Below, piece after piece: positions 11,893 through 21,743 of a stretch of 64,000 nt of DNA. The notes below the pieces were generated by a model. The model had not been told where the DNA came from, ran no database searches, and worked only from the letters and a program-made list of their open reading frames with translations. The first letter of the stretch is position 1. Each line of letters begins with the position of its first letter. Position numbers and translations under genes: made by a program. The DNA comes from Aplectana chamaeleonis (lineage: Eukaryota; Nematoda; Chromadorea; Rhabditida; Cosmocercidae), in assembly GCA_029168955.1 (NCBI GenBank), contig JAPDOI010000009.1:2914001-2978000 (forward strand). Reading direction: 5' to 3'.

Positions 11893-12087
11893 CCGAAGAG
11901 CCGACTGAAGCAAACTGTGAGATGAGAAGCCTTTTATATTAGTGTCATTGTCAATATTGTTCGTCTACACATGACAACGTCCTTTGACATGGCAGGACGT
12001 TACTCATGTGTAGACGGAAGTATTGACAATGACACTGGTATTAAAGGCTTCCTCATCCTCACAGTGTGCTTCAGTCGGCCTCTTCAA
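11893..12087. repeat. ~195-bp hairpin
   Basis: GAAGAGCCGACTGAAGCAAA... faces ...TGCTTCAGTCGGCCTCTTC, with long near-perfect arms (ATTGTCAATATT / AGTATTGACAAT; TCTACACATGA / TCATGTGTAGA). It looks like a palindromic MITE. I could not fix a target duplication. Confidence 0.7.
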
Positions 12088-12099
12088 TCGGACGGGGAA

Positions 12100-13186
12100 G
12101 ATGGCCTCAAGTCACTTTCCAGAAGATCCACCCGATGCCGGAGGATAATTCTTGTTACCGATAAAATCTTTCCACGGCTCGGAAAGGAATAGGTGGTACC
12201 CAACTGTGGGGCCATTTCACCGCGGTCCGCAGTCGCCCAGGGCACGAAGCAGCTGCTGGTCTACTCCAGTTTATACCGTGCCCGCTCCAGCCACTACCGC
12301 TGGCGACAAGACCTTCGAATTTCGGTCTCCACGGCCACTATCTCACTGGCGACGCCGGCTTCTCAATGGGACGTGGAGCGGGTTTTTGTTTGAGGGAGTG
12401 GTAGGTATGTCAACAATAGTTTTCGGGTGCGCAGATGTGAGTGCTAGCGTTATCATTGAATGACTGTTCATATTTATGAACCACAGTATCTTTTTTTCTG
12501 AGCTGGGAACGGATGTATGGACAAGAACAAGCGGCTGAAGGGTGCAGAATTTGCATGGTCACAAAGAATTAACAACTGGAATTAATGTAAAAAATGGTAA
12601 TCTGGGATCTCAAAACTTTGTGTTTTTCGATGTATTGCAAAAGAAAAAAAATCGTGAATAACAATACTGAATGCTCAAGAATTTGTCGAACATCTGGAAG
12701 AAAAAGCGTACCGTTTAGAATAGCGACGGAGACGCGCCTAATCCGTATCACTTTCAGCAGGTGTTGTGCTCTTCCAACCCACAAAATCTTCCAGCGGTTG
12801 TTATGCTTGACAAACCAGCAACTTCTTGAGAAAAAACCTGTGGAAAGCTACATAGACGCTGACTATCATTCGGAACCTATCATGACGGACGACTCACCCT
12901 CACTCTGATTTCATTCCAGTGCAAAGTTAAGCGTTCCCACCTTCATTGAAGTTGCACGGCTTTTTAATGTTTGCGCCGTCAAATTCGCTGTCGCTACACT
13001 TTTTATATCACCTGAAAACACATTTCTTTAATTGGGGTAAGAAGCGCAGCGCAACCCAAAACTGAAGTAAATGTTGTTGAACAGGATGAGGGGACTAGGC
13101 GAAGCAAATCCTTCCTCATTTAACATGTATTAGGTCTACAATTGGGTTTCACGGTTTTGTCGTAACTCTGAAGCCTCTTTAATTAA
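12100..13186. other. Interior of the 7.1-kb element, possible C-terminal exon
   Basis: Mostly unassigned. From an acceptor-like CACTTTCAG at 12752-12760 an open frame runs to a stop at 12906-12908 and ends KKPVESYIDADYHSEP...DDSPSL, which reads like ordinary protein rather than repeat. I do not recognise it. It could be a remnant of a gene carried by the element. Confidence 0.2.
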
Positions 13187-13671
13187 AGGCACTGTTCGCG
13201 ATAAAAATCGCTTTTCTGTTTTTTTGGCTGTCTTGAAACCGGTCCCATTCTGATTCCAATGATGTTTCTGGAATCGTACAAGACCTTCTGGGAATGGAGT
13301 TATGGTCCCTCAAAAATTGAGCTAGGGAAAATGGTGGACGAGTTGTCCAAGGCTTGTAACTTCCGTTTTTTGCAGCCAATGTGTGCGAGCTGACCTGAGT
13401 GAAGAGAGAAGTTGAGAATGAAGGGAAGAACGGGGCTTTTGATCGGAAACCATCGCTCAACTCACGATTTCTAGTGTTCCTTTGTTCACATCGAGGGGCG
13501 GGAAGAGGCGGGACTTGCCCACAATGGCGGGGCTTGCCCACTTTTCTAAGCCGTTTTGCGGCCCCTGGGTAGCTTTTCGTCCCGTTTTTTCGACGCTGTT
13601 CTGCTTCTGAGAGCCACGAGAAGCGTTTGTCATGGAAAATTCGAGGATGAAGTTTATCGCGAACAGTGCCT
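13187..13671. mobile_element. TTAA-flanked MITE, copy b (485 bp)
   Basis: Its ends are AGGCACTGTTCGCGAT and its inverse, with TTAA at 13183-13186 and 13672-13675. It is inverted relative to copy a and the same length within 1 bp. An open frame shared with copy a (LRDHNS(I/V)PRRSCTI, then ETSLES) follows from DNA similarity; I do not call it a gene. Confidence 0.85.
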
Positions 13672-14029
13672 TTAAGAAGGCTGTCATAGTCGGCCGATCG
13701 GCTGTAGCCATTCCGGTCGGCAAGCATCTACACTACATATACTAGGGCAAAGCTGGTGAAATTTTTGAATTTCGAATTTTTGAATGAAATCGAAATCCAT
13801 TTTTTTCGAATTTTTGGATGAAATCGAAAACCATTTTTCGAATTTTCAAATAGTTTTCTGGGATTTTTTTTCTACTTTTCGGAAAAATTTTCTCGATTTT
13901 ACAAATGATAGCTTCGATATTAAAACCATGTTTTGAGCTGTCATTTGCTGTGACTATCACTGTGTAGAAAAATTCATCGGTTACACGTACTCTTAATCTC
14001 AAGCCATTTTTAATCAGGAGGGCTCACCA

Positions 14030-14410
14030 AAATGCTAGCACAAAACGCTTTGCTTAAGGCGAGACTTGGCCACCACTATCCCTTTCTGGGGAAGCGCCTT
14101 ATCGCACCCAAGCGCCGAAACCCTAGCGCCGCTCTCAAGACCTAACACTACGCCACTGCGCGGCTAGGTAAATTCACTGCCGCCCAGAAAGTCCAGAAAT
14201 GGACGTATATTCGCTAAACACAACCCAGAATAGCCCCTCAAAGCCGATATTCTCAGAGTAGTGATTATATGTAGATTAGTGAGCTCAAACGCTGCCGCCA
14301 CGTAACTGTTTCTCTGGAGAGAGAGGGTTTCGGAAGCTATGTATAACCCTGGTACTGTCTATATCTGGCTGATAGCTACATAATAAATGCGAAACAGAAA
14401 AAAAAACGGT
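14030..14410 (+). other. GC-rich segment ending in AATAAA and a short A-run
   Basis: A segment unlike its neighbours ends TAATAAATGCGAAACAG followed by nine A residues at about 14398. This could be the 3' end of a retroposed transcript, or chance. Confidence 0.2.
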
Positions 14411-14596
14411 TCGCATTGGCTGGCAATCCACCCTCCTATCTCACCGATGGAGCACGTTGTACGGTGACGCAACATCTCACACGATCCAAGCGTATGGGAA
14501 CCTCAACTCGGGCGCGGGGTGAACAGGTCAAGATGGATAGAGTACGTTTTCAAAGGTTGATCAGAAAAAAAGAACTAATGAAATTATGATTCTGCA

Positions 14597-14895
14597 TTTA
14601 GATTATTCGAATTTCAAAAATTCGAATATGCTCTTCAAAATATTCGAATTTCTAATATTATTCGAAAGTCTGTTTTTGAAATAATGGAATTCCGAATACT
14701 ATTCGAAAGTTTGTTTTCAAAATATACGAATTTCAAATATTATTCGAAACCGCTTTTTACGAGGTATTCGAATTTCGAACATTATTCGAAAGCCCGTTTC
14801 CGGAGTATTCGAACCACGAATATTATTCGAAAACCAAAATTTTCGAATTTTGAATGATTCCAAATTCGAAAAATCATTCGAATAATTTTCGAATA
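14597..14895. repeat. ~60-bp tandem array of ATTCGAA repeats
   Basis: About five units follow the pattern TATTATTCGAAAG(T/C), then T/C-GTTTT, then a TATTCGAATTT half. Each holds two inverted ATTCGAAT cores. Related but scattered ATTCGAA strings occur at 13745-13870 and in the foldback spacer (46900-47600). Confidence 0.7.
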
Positions 14896-14968
14896 ATACA
14901 ATTCGGTCCGAAGTATAATCTACACCATGCGATTCGATTCAAAAATCCACTTATAGTGGCCGGGCTGA

Positions 14969-15990
14969 CAAGGGAAGTATACAAAGCGTAGGTCGGATCT
15001 GCGGGAACGATTTAAGTTGTCAGTGTCCCTTGAGCATCTGTAGTAAAAACTTTGAAGTACCCCGCCTCGAGCAACTGGTTCCAAAAATTTTTTCGCGAAA
15101 AGGTTACCATCAAAAATTGTTTGGGATGTTTTGAAAAGAGTTTCGGATTCTGCTCAAAACTTGTATGTAGGGGTAGCCTAGGGTGCAGAGAACGACCCTA
15201 GGGTGTGCTTGTCAAAATTTAGAGGTTCACTCTAGGTTACGGTATGTAATACGCAATCCAGGAGGTTAAACATATCTTAAGAGCTCGAAAATCGGCAAAA
15301 GGACATATAATTCGTATTCACCTCACCGAATAACCCCCGCATACAAATTTTGATCAAACTACCGTATACCCACCATTATCCACCGTAATCTGTAGAAAAT
15401 CGGCACGGGGACCTCAGATTGATGTTAGGCATATCAATTCACCCTCATAAAATGAATTTGAGACACATCCGTAGAATAAATCGTTAAATTCGGAAAGTGG
15501 CGTTTTGTTCTCAAAATTTTCCCCTGCTGGGATGCTTCAAGCGATTCAAGGCGAAAACTTTGTAAAATGAACAAGTAAACCTCAGTTTCATAATCGTGGC
15601 CCCAAAAAACCTCCTGGGAGACTTTTATGCCAAATCTGGAACCTTTCCTGAAGCTTTTCTGAACCCCCTTGCTGAAGAAGCGAATACTCAACCGAGAATC
15701 CGAAAAAGTCCGGAACGCTATAAGTCTGCACATAGTGCGGAAAATGTGTTTTCACCCATATTTCGCTTAGGCGCTAGATATGATTATGAGATCCGTTTCC
15801 ACGTTTTCGGAAGTTTACTGAGCGTTTTTGAAGGGTAAAAAGGCACAAAAAACGAACTTCTCGAGCTTGAGGCTGCTCAGAACAAGCGGCTCGGGACGGG
15901 GTACTACGCTGTTTTGCTATAGATGCCCAAGAGATACTAGCAATACAATTCGCTTGCGCACAACCGCCTCCGCTTTGTATGCTTTCCTTG
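14969..15990. mobile_element. Tc5-like non-autonomous element, copy 3
   Basis: It starts CAAGGGAAGTATACAAAGCG and ends CGCTTTGTATGCTTTCCTTG, with TGA on both sides (14966-14968 and 15991-15993). The body has the usual TTACGGTAG-type repeats. There is no transposase. Confidence 0.85.
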
Positions 15991-16621
15991 TGAGCACGCC
16001 TATGCCGTCCGCGGCCGTTGCATTCGATACGCATGTGATAAACTGCTCACTCAAAAGCGAGGAGGCGGCCAGGACTATGAGAAAGAGAAAGTTCCATTTT
16101 AGTTGACCCATAGGTCGCACTAATCTATGGATTATTTGAAAAAACTTAAATTCTGCTCGGTCATGAGCAATATCCTTCAGGTTAGCAGAAGTGGTAGCCT
16201 AAATGAATCAACAAACCAGCCATGCAACGCTTCGTGAAATCCTCAAAACTTCTTTGTAGACCCAATACATATAGTTCGAATGATTCGAACAACACTCATT
16301 TCAATTTTAAATGCTACAGTATTCTAACAAAATATGGAAGCGGGCGAGATGCGAATTTTAGAATGAATGCGAGAGCGCGTGAGGACACTGAATGAGAAGG
16401 AAATGGCGAGACGAGTTGACAGGAGTTGATGAAGACGGGCAGATCAATGACGTAACCACACCCGTATGTGCATGCAATATGGCAATATGCGGAAAGCCAG
16501 CGCTCGCACAGCCTGCCGGCCGAAAGCCAGCGCTGGCACTTTCGGCAGGTGCACCGGCTGTCCGCCAGCCCGATCCATATCTGACGTATTCTACGGCGCT
16601 CCGATCCCTAGTTTGCCTGAG

Positions 16622-17120
16622 TCAATGCCTTATCACCATCAGACCAGTCGATACCTGAAACACATTCATTTTCTTCACCACACCTTTTCATTGACTTCTC
16701 TCAGTCATCGTCAATGTTTTTCATCCTATAGTTTGATTTCACATTATTCTCTGCAGTTACCCTTGGTTTATCGCTCAAAATGTTCTGTTTGGACCAGAAT
16801 TAAAACTTTACTGATATCAGAATTCCTATTTTCTCATTCCATAACTCTTTATCTACATATTGTCTAGACGCAGACATTCGATGCTAGTTTTTATCAAAAC
16901 TAATACTTAAGCAAATGAGGAATTCCGAGGCGTTTTAGTGAAATAAATTTTTTCTCTTGATTTACCACTCTTTCAAAAACCGCAATTTAATGAAATGTCG
17001 GATGCAGTAAACTCTAAGAATTTTATTCAACAAGTTTTTCAGGCGCGAATCGTAATGGTTTTCTTTTAAATTTGCAGCGTACATGCCTTTTTCAGGTCCA
17101 GTAAATACTGATTTGTGTAA
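16622..17120. repeat. Duplicated flank, right part of interrupted copy
   Basis: It matches 3616-4126 over about 500 bp (TTATCACCATCAGACCAGTC; TTTTAGTGAA; CAGGCGCGA(A/G)TCGTAA). It follows directly after the CTGAG terminus of the 7.1-kb element. Confidence 0.85.
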
Positions 17121-17239
17121 ACCTCTCGTGAGAGTAGATTCTCCGCCCACTTTCCCGCCGTTGTCCAATCACGCCAGCCTTCGCTGCGCCTGTGATAGGT
17201 CACAGGCGAGAAAATGAGCCGCGATCTTAAAAATACATA

Positions 17240-17640
17240 AATTGGGAATTTTGAAACTAAATACGAGTTGAGATCATTTTTTTTCAAAAATTAAAACAGT
17301 TGGGAAGTTTTGAAAAATCGTAATAAGCTGAAGAATTTTAAAATTCGATAAAAAATCGGATTCCCTAATTTCGCAAGTAAATACGATTTTAAATCAAAAC
17401 TTGTCCAACAGATGAAATAAACTGAAAATTTTTGGATTTTGAAATAAATTGGAAATTTGAAAACTAAAAAAAAATCAGAATTGTTCATTTCATAGACAAA
17501 TACGAGTTGAAATCAGAGTTTTTTCATAAATTGAAAGTTTTGTAAAATTGAAAGAAACTGAAAATTTTTGAACTTTGATAAAAATCGGAATTTCTAATTT
17601 CAGAGGTGAATGTGATTTCAAATCAGATTTTTGAAACGCT
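17240..17640. repeat. AT-rich ~118-bp tandem units
   Basis: Three and a half units start AAATACGA(G/T)TT(G/T)(A)AATCA near 17262, 17381 and 17498, each ending in an ATCGGAATT(T/C)-like block. They are moderately diverged. Confidence 0.65.
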
Positions 17641-17684
17641 GCGGTCAAAATAGTTTTTATTTCGCATGCGTGAGCAGCGCCTTA

Positions 17685-18278
17685 GGGGTCGTGTATACTT
17701 CCGCCGCGGAGCGGCGCGGCGAAAAGTGAGGCGGCGCGGCGCGCTGCGACGAACTGACGCGGCGAAGTCGCAGAATTACGCTAAACACTGCCTGGAGTAG
17801 CTCTGAGATAGCACAAGGTCGATTGTAATGAGTGATTTCTTCTGCAAAAGAAACATTTATAATCTTTTGTATCATAACACCGCACACGAAAGCAGATAGA
17901 GTCTTCTGAGAATTTTTTTCTACACAAAAGTTATTTTGAGAGCCAAAAAAAAGAACTAACAACCCAGCTTACTCTGAACAACTTCCAGGACCTTGGAAGA
18001 AATTTTAGCGATCAATCAGAGGAACCAAATTGAGAATGTATATGAAATATCAGCAAAAAAGCATGTGATGTTGAAGAGGATCGCACGCGGACGCCGCGCC
18101 GCCTCCTCTCCCCGGGCGGCGCGGCAGCACCAAGGCGGCGGCCGCGTGCGGCGCCGTTGGAAGACTTCGAGCAGAAAAACTCTAAACGCCTCGCGGCGCC
18201 ACGAGGCGGCGTCGCTTGTTCGATACGGCTGTATTGCATCTCGCCGCACCGCGCCGCGGCGGAAGTATAAACGACCCC
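17685..18278. mobile_element. Harbinger-like MITE (594 bp)
   Basis: The termini GGGGTCGTGTATACTTCCGC and, inverted, GGGGTCGTTTATACTTCCGC are followed by long GC-rich arms (GCCGCGG, GCGGCGCGGCG). The left flank is TTA, the right TTC. A G-rich terminus plus a TTA-type 3-bp target suggests PIF/Harbinger; this rests on pattern only. Confidence 0.6.
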
Positions 18279-18289
18279 TTCCCGTGTAT

Positions 18290-18680
18290 TGGTCCCCTTG
18301 GGTACTTCGGCAAATGAAAAATGACGAAACTGTCCCTCAAACAATGAAAAATATAGATTTGTGTTCTTCTCTATGTCTTTAGTCGATTTGTGCAACTTTT
18401 TAAACACTTGAGTCCGCTCTCAACGGAGTCACCATGAGAAGCAGAAGACAAAAACAGCCTTCGAAAAGTTTTGAAATGCACTCGAAATTGTGCCAAATGC
18501 ATATTTTATTAATGACTCAAGGTAAAGGTGCGAAATGTCACGGTTGTCTCCAGCAGAGCTGCCCAATATTGCACTTTTTGTAGGCAGCCCCATTTTAGAG
18601 GGTAATTAGAGAGGTCATCAGAAAGTTCAGTCGTAAATAGACGATAATAAGGCTTGATATTCAGTTTATTCCATGTTTTA
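18290..18680. other. No recognisable gene
   Basis: I see no repeat shared with the rest of the window and no convincing exon. Confidence 0.4.
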
Positions 18681-18730
18681 ACACATTTTTCGAATCAAAA
18701 TGACGCTGCGAATCGAACGGTGCTATTGTA

Positions 18731-19985
18731 CCAGGTTGTCCAATAATTCTTGTCCGAAAATTTCACCGTTTTCAATTTTTTTCAACTTTATTGAAAAACA
18801 AGTCTAATCAACAATATAATCATCACAGTTATCCACAACAGTGGCCCATCGTTTGGGCAGGTCGCCGATGCCCTTCGCCCAGAACTCCGGGGGCTGCGAC
18901 TCGAAGAAGTCCGCGATGTCGGACTTGAGGTTGTCGTAGTTGGTGAATTTTCTTCCCGCCAAATGGTGCTTCAGCGGGCGGAACAAGTGGTAGTCGGAGG
19001 GGGCGAGGTCCGGGGAATACGGCGGATGGGCAACCGTCTCCCAGCCGAGCGTCGCCAACTTCTGCTGGGTCTCCTTCGCCACGTGGGGGCGCGCGTTGTC
19101 GTGCAGCAGGTGGACCGAGGCCCGTCGGGCACGCTTTTCTCGGATAGCGGCGGCTAGGTTCTCGAGCTGATCGGTGTAGATGGAGGCGGTGACCGTCCTG
19201 CCTTGCGGTAGCAGCTCGAAGTACAGCATGCCCTTGGTATCCCACCAGCAGCAGAGCATGATCTTCAGCGGGTGCAGGTCGGCTTTCGGCGTCGTCGGTG
19301 GCTCTTCTCCGCGCGGGATCCAGACGGCACGGCGGGCGATGTTGGCGTAGAGGACCCAGCACTCATCCCCAGTGACCAGGTCCTCGAGAAACTCCTTGCG
19401 ATGCGGACGAGGGAGGAGGGACTGGCAGACGGCCCCGCGGCTCTGCTTGTTGGCGTCCGTCAGACGGTGGGGGATCCAACGGGCCAGAAATTTGTGGTAG
19501 CCGAGTAAGTTGAGTCGATTGTGGATGGTGGACTTGCTGCAGCCGAGCGTCGTCGCCAGTTCACGGGTGGCGGCTTCCGGCTTCTCCTTGATACAGCGAC
19601 GGACTTCGTCATCATCCACCGTAGAAGGCCTCCCGCTGTGCTCCCTGTCCTCGAGGCTCGTGTCGCCGCTCTCGAAACGATTGAACCAGCGTCTGACTGT
19701 GCGTTGGGACACTGCATCCTCCTTACACGCTCTGCAGATGTTGGCGACCGCGGTGCCCGTGTCGTTGCCCAGCAGCCACTCGTAGTACACGAACGTACGA
19801 ATTCGACCTTGGTCCATTTTAGCTTGTACTGGTAGCTAGACGCGGCGACTGCGCCTTATATACCCCTAGCGTAGAACTTTGGAGAACCTTCCAGAAGGTT
19901 CTCACACTTGCCTGTTATTATAACCTTTCTAAGGAAAATTATAGAATTTTGAAAATTTTCGGACAGGAATTATTGGACGGCCTGG
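18731..19985 (-). mobile_element. mariner transposon, copy 2 (1255 bp, intact)
   Basis: The inverted termini start CCAGG(T/C)(T/C)GTCCAATAATTC and are flanked by TA at 18729-18730 and 19986-19987. A GTATATAAGG motif lies upstream of the transposase, as in copy 1. It is very similar to copy 1 apart from the 4-bp deletion there and scattered substitutions. Confidence 0.96.
18804..19817 (-). CDS. mariner transposase, full length (337 aa)
   Basis: This is a transposase that cuts and pastes the element at TA dinucleotides in the nucleus. It has an N-terminal helix-turn-helix DNA-binding region (about 1-110, HTH_48 type, with GRPS at 62-65), a WIPHRL linker at 114-119 corresponding to the family's WVPHEL motif, and an RNase H-like catalytic core (Transposase_1). 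The catalytic aspartates are D151 (TGDE), D240 (HDNARPH) and D275 (APSDYHLF), with 34 residues between the last two: the DD34D signature of mariner. Length is normal for the family. The start is the ATG giving MDQGRIRTF, the same as in copy 1; the stop precedes the inverted repeat by about 40 bp. There is no intron or internal stop, so the enzyme may be active and could mobilise copy 1 in trans. Confidence 0.96.
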   Translation of the reverse strand: MDQGRIRTFVYYEWLLGNDTGTAVANICRACKEDAVSQRTVRRWFNRFESGDTSLEDREHSGRPSTVDDDEVRRCIKEKPEAATRELATTLGCSKSTIHNRLNLLGYHKFLARWIPHRLTDANKQSRGAVCQSLLPRPHRKEFLEDLVTGDECWVLYANIARRAVWIPRGEEPPTTPKADLHPLKIMLCCWWDTKGMLYFELLPQGRTVTASIYTDQLENLAAAIREKRARRASVHLLHDNARPHVAKETQQKLATLGWETVAHPPYSPDLAPSDYHLFRPLKHHLAGRKFTNYDNLKSDIADFFESQPPEFWAKGIGDLPKRWATVVDNCDDYIVD

Positions 19986-20385
19986 TATTTTAAAAATAAC
20001 CGCTTTGAAAAGAGTTAGAATTCATTGAATTTGAAAAAAGTTGAAAGTAGGTCAAGATTCGGACTGATCTTGATTATGCATACATTTTTGAAATCAGCAT
20101 GTCAATACAAATGCATTGACGTTTTAGAATTTGGAAAACATCTACTTTGAAAGATTTTGGCTCTTTTCTGAGAAAGTAGGTCATAACTTGGTCGAAGCTT
20201 TGTTTTTCTCCAACCTGAATACATTTTTGGAATCAGCCCGACGAGACGAATCGAACGGTGTTCTCAAATTCCGAAATCATCCACTCTGAACGAAAACGAC
20301 GTTTTCGACGCGCTTTCGCCTCGTCGATGCGTTTTAGGACACATTTTATGAGCGGTTTTGTATGGTATGAACTATTTAAATAGAA

Positions 20386-20601
20386 AAACAAAAAAAAGAC
20401 CCTGGTCCACTGGAGTCAAATCAAAAATCGGATGATCATTTACACACTTATTCGATTTTTGGAACAATTTTCAGAGTTTAAATGCCTAAAAAATCATCAC
20501 TTTTATTCTCAAAACAAACCGTTTGTTCTTCAAAATAGCTGGTTTTTTAAAACTCCCAACGAGTCGAGTTACTCAATACTCAAATAATTAGAATATCATG
20601 T
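20386..20601 (+). repeat. Duplicated segment, copy B (empty mariner site)
   Basis: It matches 913-1108 and then 2360-2376 without the mariner. The uninterrupted target ACTCAAATAATTAG is at 20577-20590. Confidence 0.85.
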
Positions 20602-20790
20602 CTCAGGAGATCCTTAGCCCAGAGCCGATGGACAGTTCGGCTCGATCTCCCATTCTGCGGTTCGGCTCCTGTTGCTGTCCGGGATCCTCCAGTAAAGCAG
20701 TGACCCGGAGATTGGGAGCATGCGTCAAACTGCCAGGTGGCTCCGATTCTTGTTTGGTGCCGCTCGGGGCCGTGAATCGCATGCGAGGAG
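20602..20790 (+). mobile_element. CTCAGGCGAT MITE, diverged copy
   Basis: It begins CTCAGGAGATCC and carries GACAGTTCGGCTCG, TCCTGTTGCTGTCCGGG and GCTCGGGGCCG, all diagnostic of the family. The right terminus is damaged (AATCGCATGCGAGG in place of AATCGCCTGAG). Confidence 0.7.
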
Positions 20791-21170
20791 GTCTACGCCG
20801 GCTTCACACGATGTTTCTAAAAGAAAGGCACTTAGGCGATCTCTCTAGTTCAGAAGAGGTCGATAAAATGTTAATCAAAACATACCGCCTTATGCTGGTA
20901 ACCAAAATGATGGGTAATAGCCGTGTCTTCTCGAAAGATCTGTCTAGTGCCCCGAAAGCTCCGCCTGCTGTTCGTCTGTTCACGCCCCATGGTGTCGCGT
21001 GTGAAGACTAATTTGAGGGTCGAGACGTTCAAGGTGAGAAGCAGAAAATCTGCCGGACGGTCTCCAATTGCCTGTCAATGGACTGAGGCCCAGCCGCGGG
21101 CAACGGACAGACACTTGAGTTTTGCCCGGTTGTCCTAGCCCGAAACTTGCCTTGTGTTAAACAGTGACTC
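20791..21170. other. Unassigned sequence
   Basis: No repeat match was seen. A + strand frame continues out of the MITE to 21011, but its start lies in the MITE, so I do not call it. Confidence 0.3.
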
Positions 21171-21172
21171 AC

Positions 21173-21591
21173 CCTGTGCAAGTCAACTTGTTGCCCACGA
21201 TCCCATCGAGAGAACAGAAGAAAAAGCAAACTAAGAGAAGAAGAAAGAAGATGAAAGTATTGAATGGGTTGTCCGTGTTGAACAACGTGCCTGCCCAGAT
21301 CCTTAGGGTCTGACCAGGGTACATTGCCCATAACTGACTCATATCCCGACAGGGTGGTGGAAAAGAGGAGAAATGTGTGATTGTGACTTTCAAGGGTGCG
21401 TCTATCTGTATACATTCACCGTATACAGAAATGCCGATTTTATATTCATGTGGTGGTACAGGCGTGTTTATGAGACGCATATCATTAACGCTTTCGAAAG
21501 CAAAATCGGAGGAGGTGGGGATGGTGGAGAGGGGGGAATGAGATGGTGAAGCCAAAGGATTCTTATCGACGAGAATTCTAGCAAAAATCAT
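21173..21591 (-). CDS. Candidate first coding exon, unknown protein
   Basis: On the minus strand an acceptor-like ATCGTTTCAG ends at 21594. Two bases later an ATG (21591) opens 139 codons without a stop, ending at a good donor, ACAGG|GTGAGT (GT at 21172). An acceptor directly before an ATG is what a nematode trans-spliced leader site looks like. The product is mixed polar sequence (...SVNDMRLINTPVP..., ...YKIGISVYGECIQ...) followed by a hydrophobic run (FIFFLLLLVCFFF) that could span a membrane. I recognise no family. Part of the 3' half resembles the pyrimidine-rich repeat at 5640-6310, which weakens the case. No convincing second exon was found. Confidence 0.35.
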
Positions 21592-21743
21592 GGCTGAAAC
21601 GATTAATGTTCAATTTTCACAATGAAAAACGTACCTGACCTCAAGAAATCGAGAGGGAAAAGGGGTGGTGTGAGAGCTCATCTAGCCAGGATCCTTTTCA
21701 GAAAGTGCAGGCGTCCTCACAGAACTAAACTTTGTTCGAATAA

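Larger units (their letters stand above)
9525..16621. mobile_element. 7.1-kb insertion with CTCAG termini and TC duplication
   Basis: The left end reads CTCAGGCAAACTGGGGATCG; the right end, inverted, reads CTCAGGCAAACTAGGGATCG. TC lies on both sides (9523-9524 and 16622-16623). The flanks join without a gap at 3616-3617 in the other copy of the duplicated segment, so the whole stretch is best read as one insertion. It holds a minisatellite, a structured promoter-like module, a 200-bp hairpin, a TTAA MITE, an ATTCGAA tandem array and a Tc5-like element. I found no recognisable transposase. A rearrangement joining two separate elements is possible but less simple. Confidence 0.7.
18683..20300. 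repeat. Three diverged ~135-bp tandem units split by mariner copy 2
   Basis: Unit c (20222-20300) has TTTTGGAATCAG, CGAATCGAACGGTG and CATCCACTCTGAA. Unit b (20092-20165) has the same order in diverged form. Unit a is 18683-18730 joined to 19988-20080 once the mariner is removed (GCGAATCGAACGGTG then CGCTTTGAAAAGAGTT). Confidence 0.6.

Noticed and set aside
13179..13727. A 182-codon open frame on the minus strand
   Set aside because: It lies mostly within a TTAA MITE; the similarity to the frame at 8752-9075 is explained by the MITE copies being homologous.
18012..18407. GC-rich open frames of ~130 codons on both strands
   Set aside because: They fall in the arm of the Harbinger-like MITE, where GCGGC-type repeats keep all frames open.
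20598..21011. A 137-codon + strand open frame as a gene
   Set aside because: Its first ~60 codons are the CTCAGGCGAT MITE, and no acceptor precedes the remainder.
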